Positions 15,161-23,834 of a stretch of 64,000 bases of DNA are shown piece by piece. Source of the DNA: Legionella maceachernii. Lineage in GTDB: Bacteria > Pseudomonadota > Gammaproteobacteria > Legionellales > Legionellaceae. The stretch lies in assembly GCF_900167045.1 (NCBI RefSeq), contig NZ_FUXJ01000010.1, positions 1 through 64,000 of the forward strand, given 5' to 3'. The notes beneath the pieces were generated by a model. The model ran no database searches. It saw nothing but the letters and a program-made list of their open reading frames with translations, and was not told the origin of the DNA. A program made the position numbers and the translations under genes. How positions within the stretch are numbered: position 1 is the first letter of the stretch; each line of letters begins with the position of its first letter.

Positions 15161-16962
15161 CAAGCAACCGCCTCGCGAATAATCCAAATCCGTTGCGCTG
15201 GCCCAAGCGAATCGACGGATTGAGTCCACAGTACTAAAGGCTTATCTCCCGTACTAGCAGGCATGGATTGCGCAAACAGCGCCACAGCAAAAGCGTATTT
15301 TTTCCGCAGTGCTTGTAGAGTATTTAACACTCTCGCTGCATCCGGTTGATTATCTTTCAGTACGAGCTCGTTACCACGGTATATCACCGCAACGGGTTGG
15401 CCTTTAAGTGACTGTTTCACAACGGTTTCAAGTCGCCTCCACCTTGCTTGTCTGCCACGCTGTAATTCTGCTTGAGTCGGATTTTGCTGAAACTTAATGC
15501 GGTTATGGGATGAAAATACCCTGGATAAAATATTATTGCCGGGTTTTTGCTGCAAAAAGTAGGTGCATAACGAATCAACCAAAGAACGATAACGGCCCGA
15601 AATAGCAGGGCTAGTCCCTGGACGATTGTTAATAAAAATAGCGAAAGCCAACGTATGTGCATTAGCCGTGTACAAATAACCGGAAAGGCTAACCACGCCC
15701 GTCATAGTCCCCGTTTTCGCTCGTACCATATCTTGCTGATTAGGTTTTTTAAATCGCCGTTGCAGCGTACCGTCTCGTCCTGAAACAGGTAAAGCAGCAA
15801 TGTACTCATACGCTAAAGGGAATCGCTCGTATAAAAAGCGGAGTAAACTCGCTGTTTGGTTGGGTGTTAATAAATCATGTCGAGATAATCCTGAGCCATC
15901 GGTCAACACCGCATTGCCGAGTTCAATACCTGTTTGTTGTTGAATGAATTTTTTTATAATGAATTGTGCTTCACTCCAATCAACTGGCGCCCCATTTAAT
16001 TTTTCAGCGGCATGCAAAAACAGACTATCGGCGTATAGATTATCAGAAGGTTTTAATGTATCTGCCATTAATTGGGAAATGGGTTTAGAAGTTTCGCTAG
16101 CGATGAGTAACGAGCCTGAAGGTGCTTTACCGAGTAGCACATCCCCCTCGAATGCGATATTGGCTTCACTGAGCTGTCGCTTTATCAAACCTTGAGCATA
16201 AGTGAGGGGATTACGAATCGCCATCTTCTGCATGACGGCCCATTGCCCTACTCCCACACAACCACGCACCGTTAAATGGTTATCTTTGTCCATGGAAAAA
16301 TCCACACCACAATGGGCTGAAGTGGCTTTGGTCTTCACCTGATTATTGATTAGAATGCTTCCACTGGCATCATCTGTCTCAATAATTGCTGGCTCTCCTG
16401 GTTTATCTGCAGGATTAACCGTCACCATTAAACGATTCGTATCAATGATTAAGGGTGCTGCGGGTGCGCCATAGCTGTAAACTAAATCGGTCGTCATCCA
16501 TCCCGGTGGATAAGGATTTGCAACGGCATGGCTACTGTCGATATAAACGTTCCCTTGAATTCGGTTAATGTGCCAAGCTTTTAATCCAGCAATCAACGAG
16601 GCCAGCCGCTCATGACTAAAGGAAGGATCACCCGAAAGGTGGAGGTATAATGAGCCTTTCAGAATACCTTGCTGCAGTTGTGACGCATTGGTACTGAGTT
16701 GATTCCTAAAACGGTAATCAGGCCCTAAAACCATAAGCGCCGCAGCATCCGAAAAGAGCTTCATGTTAGATGCGGGAATGAACGTACGTGCCTGATTACG
16801 ACTATAAAGTATTGCCCCAGTAGTCACATCAACTACCTCAATACCGATATTCATTGTGGGATCAATTGCATTAATTAATCGATCTGCACCACTCTGAATA
16901 CTGGCATACGGAGATGCCGACAAAAAAGCGCACAACAATCCCGATAACATCCTTTTTATCAA
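15160..16962 (-). CDS. dacB: D-alanyl-D-alanine carboxypeptidase/endopeptidase (PBP4, family S13)
   Basis: A 600-aa periplasmic penicillin-binding protein that trims or cuts peptidoglycan cross-links. A signal peptide (MIKRMLSGLLCAFLSAS) is followed by the three active-site motifs of the family: SNMK (SxxK, with the S13-specific inserted domain after it), SDN (SxN, in LKPSDNLYADS) and KTG (in RAKTGTMTGV). S13 enzymes are usually about 450-500 aa. This one has roughly 120 additional residues after the penicillin-binding domain, rich in Arg/Gln, with an IYRGNELVLKDNQPDAARVL segment that I do not recognise. Enzyme class is secure; the role of the tail is unknown. Confidence 0.9.
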   Translation of the reverse strand: MIKRMLSGLLCAFLSASPYASIQSGADRLINAIDPTMNIGIEVVDVTTGAILYSRNQARTFIPASNMKLFSDAAALMVLGPDYRFRNQLSTNASQLQQGILKGSLYLHLSGDPSFSHERLASLIAGLKAWHINRIQGNVYIDSSHAVANPYPPGWMTTDLVYSYGAPAAPLIIDTNRLMVTVNPADKPGEPAIIETDDASGSILINNQVKTKATSAHCGVDFSMDKDNHLTVRGCVGVGQWAVMQKMAIRNPLTYAQGLIKRQLSEANIAFEGDVLLGKAPSGSLLIASETSKPISQLMADTLKPSDNLYADSLFLHAAEKLNGAPVDWSEAQFIIKKFIQQQTGIELGNAVLTDGSGLSRHDLLTPNQTASLLRFLYERFPLAYEYIAALPVSGRDGTLQRRFKKPNQQDMVRAKTGTMTGVVSLSGYLYTANAHTLAFAIFINNRPGTSPAISGRYRSLVDSLCTYFLQQKPGNNILSRVFSSHNRIKFQQNPTQAELQRGRQARWRRLETVVKQSLKGQPVAVIYRGNELVLKDNQPDAARVLNTLQALRKKYAFAVALFAQSMPASTGDKPLVLWTQSVDSLGPAQRIWIIREAVA

Positions 16963-17075
16963 TTTAGATTCCTTGGTTAAAAAAGGTTAATAAAGAAATT
17001 CGGTCAATCTGTGCTTGCATCATGCAGGCGCACAAAGGTATAAAGCTCAAGCAACATAGAGCTAAGCTTGATTGT

Positions 17076-17864
17076 CTAATCATAACGCAAGCCCATTCTC
17101 TCCAAAAGCCCTGCTAAGGTGTCATTATCAAAAAATTTTACTTGTAACCAACCGCCATTACCATGGTCATTAATGATCTGAACTGGTGCACCGATTTGCT
17201 CAGCAAGCTGTGTTTGCAGGCGTTCAATATCACGATCCTTACGTGAATTAGCAAGCGGTTGTTCATGAGTTTTAAGCGCTCTCACCTTTTTTTCAAGCTG
17301 TCTTACTGACCAATCATTCATTTCAATTTGTTCAGCAAATCCGATTTGCTGGGCCACAGGCAATCCAACGAGCATTCTTGCATGCCCTAGTGAAAGTTGA
17401 CCAGCCCTTAGTCGCTGTTGCACAGGTTCACAAAGAGTGAGTAAGCGTAAAATATTAGCAATATGGCTACGTGATTTACCCACTAAAATGGCTATTTCAT
17501 CTTGTTGAAAATGAAATTCTTGGAGCAAGCGACGGTAACCGTATGCTTCCTCAATCAAATTCAAATCCTGTCGCTGAATATTTTCAATTAAAGTAACTGC
17601 CGCTGCTTGGCTATCGCTGTAGTCACCAATTAAACAGGGTAGCTCGATTATCCCCGCAAGCATCGCTGCACGCCAACGTCGCTCACCCGCGATGATTTCA
17701 TAACGCGCTTTAGCGAGCTCCCTAACGACTAATGGCTCGATTAAACCTTGAGTTGCAATGGATTGCGCTAATTCTTGCAAGCCTTTCTCTTCAAAATTCA
17801 TTCGTGGCTGATATTGCCCAGGCTGTAAGCATTCAATGGGAATGAGTTTAAATTGAGTTTTCAT
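17076..17864 (-). CDS. parB: ParB/Spo0J-family partition protein
   Basis: A 262-aa ParB homologue, which binds parS sites, slides on DNA as a CTP-dependent clamp and works with the ATPase ParA. The N-terminal domain has the QPGQYQPRMNFEE start and the CTP-binding motif GERRWRAA, then TLIENIQRQDLNLIEEAYGY. A helix-turn-helix follows (DEIAILVGKSRSHIANILRLL), and the last 60 residues give a dimerisation domain. The unusual feature is context: no parA is adjacent, and neighbours are dacB and an unknown gene. It could be a second ParB or the chromosomal one separated from parA. I see no perfect parS nearby. Confidence 0.9.
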   Translation of the reverse strand: MKTQFKLIPIECLQPGQYQPRMNFEEKGLQELAQSIATQGLIEPLVVRELAKARYEIIAGERRWRAAMLAGIIELPCLIGDYSDSQAAAVTLIENIQRQDLNLIEEAYGYRRLLQEFHFQQDEIAILVGKSRSHIANILRLLTLCEPVQQRLRAGQLSLGHARMLVGLPVAQQIGFAEQIEMNDWSVRQLEKKVRALKTHEQPLANSRKDRDIERLQTQLAEQIGAPVQIINDHGNGGWLQVKFFDNDTLAGLLERMGLRYD

Positions 17865-18058
17865 AACAACGGAGGAGAAAAAAAGGTTATTGTTTCATAT
17901 GCGCTTCTGGATAGGCAAATAAAACTTATCTATTAGCAGGCAAACGCCTCTAATTTTTGCACACAAATACCTCTCTTTCTGGTCTGCTTCCAGCGCAAAA
18001 GCGGCAAACGTAGACTTTTAGGTTTTATAGTACTATTGAGGCGTTTATCCTGTATCTA

Positions 18059-18568
18059 TTAAGCTGCGGGCGCTGCTGAATGTTGCAAATCGTATTGCTC
18101 CTCTTTCACAGGCTTGCTTTCACGAGCAAAAAGGCTAAACGTCGATTTACCAATGCCTGTTGTCATTTGACGCTGAACTTCCGCTCTTAACAAACGATTT
18201 TGTTCCATTAACTCGTTTGCTTCAGTTTTAATGTAGCTGTCACCTGAAGCTAAAATTTTAATGATGTACTGAGCCGCTTTCTTAATCTCGGATACTTTTC
18301 CACTTTCAACGTAATCTTGGCTTAGTGTGAGCATGGCATTAGTAAGGCCTTGATCAACAGAAGCTTTCATCCAGGTCAAATAAGGATCAGAATTTTTGGG
18401 GTAAAGTTGAGCCAATTGGTATTGCGCCATGCGATTCCCATTCATTGCCAATGCCTTCACTTGTTTCATCAAAGCTAAAGCTTCTGACTTGGCATAATAG
18501 CTATCAGGATCGGCAGCGACCGCTTTGGCTAAATGGGCTAATTCATTAATTGAAATGGGTGATGACAT
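18059..18568 (-). CDS. Hypothetical protein, Sel1/TPR-like helical repeats
   Basis: A 169-aa soluble protein of unknown function. Residues 35-110 look like Sel1-type helical pairs (NGNRMAQYQLAQLY, then DQGLTNAMLTLSQDYVESG), which usually mediate protein contacts. Residues 115-140 (ANELMEQNRLLRAEVQRQM) form a probable short coiled coil, and the tail is disordered and Ala-rich. No signal peptide is seen. It lies between parB and a membrane protease gene with gaps of about 195 and 87 bases, so it is probably independent. A scaffold or even effector role is possible but unsupported. Confidence 0.6.
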   Translation of the reverse strand: MSSPISINELAHLAKAVAADPDSYYAKSEALALMKQVKALAMNGNRMAQYQLAQLYPKNSDPYLTWMKASVDQGLTNAMLTLSQDYVESGKVSEIKKAAQYIIKILASGDSYIKTEANELMEQNRLLRAEVQRQMTTGIGKSTFSLFARESKPVKEEQYDLQHSAAPAA

Positions 18569-18655
18569 CGTTTTATGGTTTAAATACTGAGTAGAGTTCC
18601 ACGATATCTGAATAAAATTAACTCAATATTAAGGAATAACAGGTTTACGCAATTT

Positions 18656-19402
18656 TTACACTTTGTCATAAACTGCCCATCCTAAATGAAATAACATGTG
18701 TGCGATTATGGCTGCTAATAAGCCATACTGCCAAAAAAGCCAACCGAAAAGAATCGCTTGCCAAAGGCTTAACAAAATCATCGCGTAGATAAAACGGCGG
18801 CTTGGTAGACAACCTGCAGCTAAATAAGCGGGAAGTTGCCCAAACGCGAAGAATAACCCACTCAGAAAAATTGAGCCCCAAATGACGAGAGGGGTATTGC
18901 GACCAGAAAAAAGGATTGAGAAAAAAGCGATCACGTTCATCAATCCCCACCGTGCTAGCACTTCCTCGACAACCCCTCCGTAAAGAATACACCCATCGAG
19001 ACGCAGTGCAGCGCGAATCATTCGAATTTTTTGTAAGCTGGCCTCATCCAGAATACTGCCGACGATGCCATAATATAAAATAAAGAAAACAAGCAACCCG
19101 CCTAAAGTAAAAAGTAAAACCGGAAGAATGAAATTTTGTAGAGCCTTTAATACAGGTTGTCCAACCAATAAGGCCTCGAGTACAGGGGCATTAAGCCCCG
19201 TGCGCAATGACAAAACCGCTCCAGCAAAGCTCATTAAAAAAACCATTAATAACGTTTGTCCAATAGCAATTCGACTGATGCGTGCTTTTAATGCTTCGCT
19301 GTTATCGGGTAATAATAAGTGAATAAGGCGTGGAATTGCGATAAGCGTTCCAGGAAGTGAAAGAAAAAACAATACGGTAATCAGTGGCCAATTGATTTGC
19401 AT
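18656..19402 (-). CDS. CPBP-family intramembrane protein (CAAX protease-like)
   Basis: A 248-aa protein with about seven or eight membrane segments. It carries the CPBP/Abi motif 1 (EEVLARWG, matching EExxxR) and a late motif 3 region (HMLFHLGWA). Motif 2, normally FxxxH, reads FAFGQ, so a predicted catalytic histidine is replaced by glutamine, and activity is uncertain. Relatives cleave membrane proteins or act in bacteriocin self-immunity. The neighbouring genes give no functional hint. Family assignment rests on motif 1 and topology. Confidence 0.7.
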   Translation of the reverse strand: MQINWPLITVLFFLSLPGTLIAIPRLIHLLLPDNSEALKARISRIAIGQTLLMVFLMSFAGAVLSLRTGLNAPVLEALLVGQPVLKALQNFILPVLLFTLGGLLVFFILYYGIVGSILDEASLQKIRMIRAALRLDGCILYGGVVEEVLARWGLMNVIAFFSILFSGRNTPLVIWGSIFLSGLFFAFGQLPAYLAAGCLPSRRFIYAMILLSLWQAILFGWLFWQYGLLAAIIAHMLFHLGWAVYDKV

Positions 19403-19428
19403 GGGTTATCAAAATCCTCTTCACAATT

Positions 19429-19455
19429 GTCATCCCCCACTCTGCGCAGGATGAC
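19429..19455. repeat. Short hairpin (GTCATCC...GGATGAC)
   Basis: GTCATCC at 19429-19435 pairs with GGATGAC at 19449-19455 around a 13-base loop, in the gap between rsmB and the CPBP gene. It resembles a small dispersed palindromic repeat of a kind common in gammaproteobacteria; it has no T-run. Confidence 0.4.
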
Positions 19456-19466
19456 ATGTCTCCATT

Positions 19467-20762
19467 TTACTGGGAACTCTTAGCTAACTTATGCAATACA
19501 CTATAAAAAAATCCATCGCCATTTGCTTCAGTAGGAAAAATCTGCCATCCATAACCCGTAGACCGACCCCATGGCTTATTGTCTGCTCTAAACTGACAAT
19601 CGGGCTGACTGACAACAAAACGTGCAATCTGCTGCTCATTTTCTTCTTTCATTACTGAGCAAGTGGCATACACCAGTAATCCACCGGGCGCTACTAAAGC
19701 CCATAGAGATTGCAATAAATGGAATTGCAAATCAACTACTTTGCTTATCTCCTCTTCGGTACGCAATAACTTAATATCAGGGTGACGCCTAATCACCCCT
19801 GTCGCCGAACAGGGTGCATCGAGCAGAATGCGATCAAAAGGTTTACCGTCCCACCAAGCCTCGGGTTGAAGGGCATCACCTTGCAGCAAATTCGCTTTTA
19901 AACCTAAACGAGAAAGATTTTCAGTCACTCGGAGTAGCCGTTTTTTATCCACATCAAGCGCCACGCATTCCGCCAATTGAGGTTCCTTTTCTAAAATGTG
20001 GCACGTCTTTCCTCCCGGAGCGCAACAAGCGTCCAGTACACGAAGGCCGGGTTGCAAATCCAAAAGTCCTGCGGCTAATTGGGCAGATTCATCCTGCACG
20101 GAGATATCCCCGTCTGCAAACCCTGGTAACTGCTGTACATTGCAAGGTGTTTCTAGCGTTAACCCTTCTGCACAATAAGGGTGCGGCTTCGCTTTTATAT
20201 TACATTGCGCTAATCGCTCTAAATATTGGTTCCTGTGAATGCGTCGTTGATTGACTCGCAAGCTCATGGGCGGATGACTATCATTAGCCTTAAGTATATC
20301 TTGCCAATCCTCCGTCCATTCGGCCTTTAATCGCCGCACAAACCAGTCAGGGTGTCCATAAATAAATGCTTTATTGGTTTGTAAACCCGCCAAGAGTGTT
20401 GTCTGTTCTCGACAGAACGTACGTAAAACTGCATTGACTAAACCTTTAGCCCAGCTTTTTTTTAATTGTTCAAGCAAAGCCACTGTTTCTTTTACCACCG
20501 CATAATCGGGCTTTTGCAGGTAGTGCAATTGGTACAGCCCCATGAGCAACACAATCCAAACATCCAGCGCCTTTGGTCGCTTAGTCATTATGCAATCTGC
20601 CAATGCTTGCAACCGGTAATAATGCCGACAAACCCCAAAACAAATTTCTTTTGTTAAAGGAGATAGATCATTTGCGGCACTTAATAATTGCGACAAGGGC
20701 ATCTTTTCTTGCACTAATTTTAATAAGATGCCCAGCGCCTGTAAGCGCTCATTTTTTTTCAT
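19467..20762 (-). CDS. rsmB: 16S rRNA m5C967 methyltransferase
   Basis: A 431-aa SAM-dependent enzyme that methylates cytosine 967 of 16S rRNA. The N-terminal NusB-like RNA-binding domain (about 1-135) precedes the methyltransferase domain with [16 protein letters not shown] (SAM site), [18 protein letters not shown] and [15 protein letters not shown], which hold the two cysteines. I use the ATG at 20762 because it forms an ATGA overlap with the end of fmt; a longer frame starts at 20810 but lies within fmt. Last gene of the def-fmt-rsmB operon, the usual gammaproteobacterial order. Confidence 0.95.
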   Translation of the reverse strand: MKKNERLQALGILLKLVQEKMPLSQLLSAANDLSPLTKEICFGVCRHYYRLQALADCIMTKRPKALDVWIVLLMGLYQLHYLQKPDYAVVKETVALLEQLKKSWAKGLVNAVLRTFCREQTTLLAGLQTNKAFIYGHPDWFVRRLKAEWTEDWQDILKANDSHPPMSLRVNQRRIHRNQYLERLAQCNIKAKPHPYCAEGLTLETPCNVQQLPGFADGDISVQDESAQLAAGLLDLQPGLRVLDACCAPGGKTCHILEKEPQLAECVALDVDKKRLLRVTENLSRLGLKANLLQGDALQPEAWWDGKPFDRILLDAPCSATGVIRRHPDIKLLRTEEEISKVVDLQFHLLQSLWALVAPGGLLVYATCSVMKEENEQQIARFVVSQPDCQFRADNKPWGRSTGYGWQIFPTEANGDGFFYSVLHKLAKSSQ

Positions 20763-21703
20763 TGCAAAACCAAATTGACATGAAGCTGTGAACGCCCCGC
20801 ATTCAACCATTCAGCGACAGTCATGGCTTTGGCGCCTGGAAATTGGATTATCTCGATCATTAGGGCTTGCTCAGCTGTCGCTACTAGCATTCCTTTTTTA
20901 TCCAAAGCGAGAATTGTTCCTGGCACAGCATTGTGCGCCATCGGCGCAACCTGTGCTCGATGCACCCGTAATACTGTTTCGTCCACTTTTGTGTATGCGA
21001 TAGGCCAAGGATTAAATGCTCGAATTTGCCGATTGATTTCCACAGCCGTTTTTTGCCAATTAATTGCTGCATCTTCTTTTTTAATTTTTGCGGCGTAAGT
21101 AGCCAACTGATTATCTTGCGGCTCAGGCCTTGCTGTTCCTGCTGCTAAGGCGTCAATTGTGTTTAATAACGGAGCGACTGTTAAACGGGCTAATTTATCA
21201 TGCAAGCTTCCCGCTGTGTCTTGCGAGGAAATCGGACAACTCACTTCGGCCAATTTATCGCCTGTATCCATTCCCACGTCCATTTGCATGACAGTGATCC
21301 CCGTCTCTTGATCCCCATGCAGTATGGCTTGCTGAATAGGCGACGCGCCGCGCCAACGCGGCAGTAAAGAAGCGTGCACATTGATACAACCTAAGCGGGG
21401 TAAAGATAAAACACTCTTCGGCAAAATAAGCCCATAAGCAATGACCACCATGAGATCTGGTTTTAGCGCATCTAATTCCGCCACCGCCGCTTCACTTTTA
21501 AAATTAAGCGGTTGGTAAATAGGCAACTGATGGGCTAATGCCCAATTTTTAGCTGGAGAATGTTGCAGCTTCATTCCTCGTCCTGCAGGGCGATCCGGCT
21601 GAGTATACACCGCTAACAATTCATGAGAGGAGACTGCTAAAGCATCGAGGCACGGAAGAGCGAACTCAGGCGTTCCAGCAAAAACAATACGCAATTTATT
21701 CAT
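20759..21703 (-). CDS. fmt: Methionyl-tRNA formyltransferase
   Basis: A 314-aa enzyme that formylates initiator Met-tRNA using 10-formyltetrahydrofolate, preparing it for translation start. It opens with [19 protein letters not shown] and has the formyl-transfer signature around [18 protein letters not shown] with the catalytic His and following region [14 protein letters not shown]. The C-terminal oligonucleotide-binding domain follows from about 205. Its start overlaps the end of def by four bases (ATGA) and its end overlaps rsmB by four, showing tight coupling. Length and order are standard. Confidence 0.97.
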   Translation of the reverse strand: MNKLRIVFAGTPEFALPCLDALAVSSHELLAVYTQPDRPAGRGMKLQHSPAKNWALAHQLPIYQPLNFKSEAAVAELDALKPDLMVVIAYGLILPKSVLSLPRLGCINVHASLLPRWRGASPIQQAILHGDQETGITVMQMDVGMDTGDKLAEVSCPISSQDTAGSLHDKLARLTVAPLLNTIDALAAGTARPEPQDNQLATYAAKIKKEDAAINWQKTAVEINRQIRAFNPWPIAYTKVDETVLRVHRAQVAPMAHNAVPGTILALDKKGMLVATAEQALMIEIIQFPGAKAMTVAEWLNAGRSQLHVNLVLQ

Positions 21704-22212
21704 GACTTACGCAAATGGAGGCGTTTGAATTTGTCAAGCTTCCGACGTGCCATTGCCCGTTTCAGAGGCGAAAGTAAATCAACGAATAACTTCCCATTTA
21801 GGTGATCGATTTCATGCTGAAAACATTCGCCTAAAACCCCTTCACCGCTCATTTCATATTCCTTGCCAAAACGATCAAGTGCTCGTATGGTTACTTTTTT
21901 TGCACGAACGACTTTGTCGTAAGCCCCCGGAACAGATAAACAACCCTCCTCGTATTCAATCTCCCCTTCTGTCGCGATAATTTCGGGATTTATTAATACT
22001 AATTGTTCCTTTTTATCACCAACAATATCAATGACTGATAGCCGTAGACTCACTCCTATTTGGGGGGCAGCAAGACCGACTCCTCTGGCGTGATACATGG
22101 TATCAAACATGTCATCAATAAGGGTTTGTAATGCATCATCAAATTGTTCAACCGGTTTTGCAATTTGCCGTAATCGTTCATCAGGCAAATAAAGAATTTT
22201 ACGAATTGCCAT
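21700..22212 (-). CDS. def: Peptide deformylase
   Basis: A 170-aa metal hydrolase that removes the formyl group from new proteins. All three family motifs are intact: [19 protein letters not shown] (metal Cys) and QHEIDHLNG (two metal His and catalytic Glu). It starts the def-fmt-rsmB operon, which is divergent from dprA; the gap of under 100 bases must carry both promoters. The C-terminus is basic ([14 protein letters not shown]), as is usual. Confidence 0.97.
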   Translation of the reverse strand: MAIRKILYLPDERLRQIAKPVEQFDDALQTLIDDMFDTMYHARGVGLAAPQIGVSLRLSVIDIVGDKKEQLVLINPEIIATEGEIEYEEGCLSVPGAYDKVVRAKKVTIRALDRFGKEYEMSGEGVLGECFQHEIDHLNGKLFVDLLSPLKRAMARRKLDKFKRLHLRKS

Positions 22213-22290
22213 ACATTATCTTTTTCCAAGTAAATAATGCGTGTTATTATCGCTAATACCTCGCAAAGCTGCAAGACGACAATCTTGCGC

Positions 22291-23385
22291 ATGGATATGG
22301 ATATGGACAATAACTATTACCTCCTCGCGTTGAATAGAATCCAACGCATTGGCCCAAGAACCATTCGAAAGTTATTAACCCGCTGGCCTGAACTCGAAGA
22401 GCTATTTCGATTAAGCAGTGAACAAATGCAAACAGCCGGATTTACGCCGCAACTCGCAGAATTAATTACCCAGTTTAATTTTGATGAAATTGAGGCAGAT
22501 TTGCGCTGGCAAGAAGAGTCGAACCATCATTTATTGACTTGGAATGATGTTCAATATCCCGCTTTACTCAAAGAAATTCATGACCCACCACCGGTTTTAT
22601 ACCTAAAAGGGGATTTATCGAGCCTTCAGCAGTCCACTATTGCGATCGTTGGCAGCCGGAAACCTTCAATAACCGGTGCCGAGACGGCTTGGCGCTTTTC
22701 TTTCGAATTGGCTTTAAATAAGCTAACCATCATTAGCGGTTTAGCATTAGGGATTGATGCCCAAGCTCATCAAGGTTGCCTAGAAGCCAAGGGGAAAACC
22801 ATCGCTGTATTAGGAACAGGAATCGATTGCATGTACCCGCGGCAACATGCGCAACTTGCGCAACACATTTGTGATAATGGGTTATTAATTAGTGAATTTC
22901 CCCTAAAAACAGCGCCTAGTGCTGGACATTTCCCCCGTAGAAATCGTATAATAAGCGGTTTGGCATTAGCTACGTTGGTTGTCGAAGCGACCATCCGGAG
23001 CGGTTCTTTAATTACAGCACGCCTCGCTTTAGAGCAAAATCGCGATGTATTGGCTATACCTGGCTCTATTTACAACCCACAAGTGCGTGGCTGTCATTAT
23101 CTACTGCAACAGGGAGCAAAATTAGTAACATCAAGTCAAGAGGTGATCGAAGAGCTAGGACTGGATAATCGAGTGATAAATCAAAGTAATACAATAGAAT
23201 CCCTTGCAAGTGATAATAAAAACCTAGTAAAGTGCATTGGCTTTGAAATTACAACCGTTGATCAAATTGTTAGACGTAGCGGGTTGAGTGTTGAAGAGGT
23301 GGCTTGTGGCTTAGCCACACTGGAAATACAGGGTAGCATTAAAGCAGTACCCGGGGGTTACATGAGGTGTTCATATGAAAGATAG
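22291..23385 (+). CDS. dprA: DNA processing protein DprA/Smf
   Basis: This protein loads RecA on incoming single-stranded DNA in natural transformation, fitting a naturally competent genus. The Rossmann-like core is clear: IAIVGSRKPSITGAETAWRF, ISGLALGIDAQAHQGCL, AVLGTGIDCMYPRQHAQLA and FPRRNRIISGL, followed by VVEATIRSGSLITARLA. A C-terminal winged-helix region follows (about 295-360). Three ATG codons in a row (22291, 22297, 22303) and an upstream frame from 22237 make the start uncertain; I take 22291. The next gene, smg, overlaps its end by 11 bases. Confidence 0.93.
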   Translation: MDMDMDNNYYLLALNRIQRIGPRTIRKLLTRWPELEELFRLSSEQMQTAGFTPQLAELITQFNFDEIEADLRWQEESNHHLLTWNDVQYPALLKEIHDPPPVLYLKGDLSSLQQSTIAIVGSRKPSITGAETAWRFSFELALNKLTIISGLALGIDAQAHQGCLEAKGKTIAVLGTGIDCMYPRQHAQLAQHICDNGLLISEFPLKTAPSAGHFPRRNRIISGLALATLVVEATIRSGSLITARLALEQNRDVLAIPGSIYNPQVRGCHYLLQQGAKLVTSSQEVIEELGLDNRVINQSNTIESLASDNKNLVKCIGFEITTVDQIVRRSGLSVEEVACGLATLEIQGSIKAVPGGYMRCSYER

Positions 23386-23806
23386 CTTGTTTGAAATGTT
23401 AATGAGTTTTTTTGAAAGAAGTTTATCTCGATTAAAAGAAAGCAACAATGCTATAAATAACCAAGAAGAACCTGAGCTTTTCGATGCTGCAACTTTAGAG
23501 AGACGTACTGTAATTATAAAATCGGCGCAACAGACCGCGATGCGTGTTTTTACCGATGATGAAAAACAGAAATTCACCAAAGCCAGTTATCAATTTTTAA
23601 TGCGGTTAATGGCTTGGGATATTATCGCACCAGAAACCCTAGAACTCATCATTACTCAGTTGCTGTTCTCCGAATCGCGGTTCGTTAATCTGCAGGAAAC
23701 CAAATGGACTATTCGCAATACACTTGCTGAAAGTCTTGATGCAGCTCAGTTAGCTTTTCTTGATCTTGTGCTATACCAAAAAGAAGATAAATTGCCATTG
23801 CATTAA
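23375..23806 (+). CDS. smg: Smg family protein (DUF494)
   Basis: A 143-aa helical protein of the Smg/DUF494 family, usually found between dprA and topA in gammaproteobacteria, as here. It begins MKDSLFEMLMSFFERS and ends with the family's aspartate/leucine-rich helix around LDAAQLAFLDLVLYQKED. Its biochemical role is not settled. It overlaps dprA by 11 bases and is followed 28 bases later by topA, indicating one transcript. Confidence 0.9.
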   Translation: MKDSLFEMLMSFFERSLSRLKESNNAINNQEEPELFDAATLERRTVIIKSAQQTAMRVFTDDEKQKFTKASYQFLMRLMAWDIIAPETLELIITQLLFSESRFVNLQETKWTIRNTLAESLDAAQLAFLDLVLYQKEDKLPLH

Positions 23807-23834
23807 TTGCCACAAAGGAAAAGGTTAATTTCTT

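Noticed and set aside
19814-20254. 146-aa open frame antisense to rsmB
   Set aside because: Shadow of a well-identified gene, with no similarity to any family I know.
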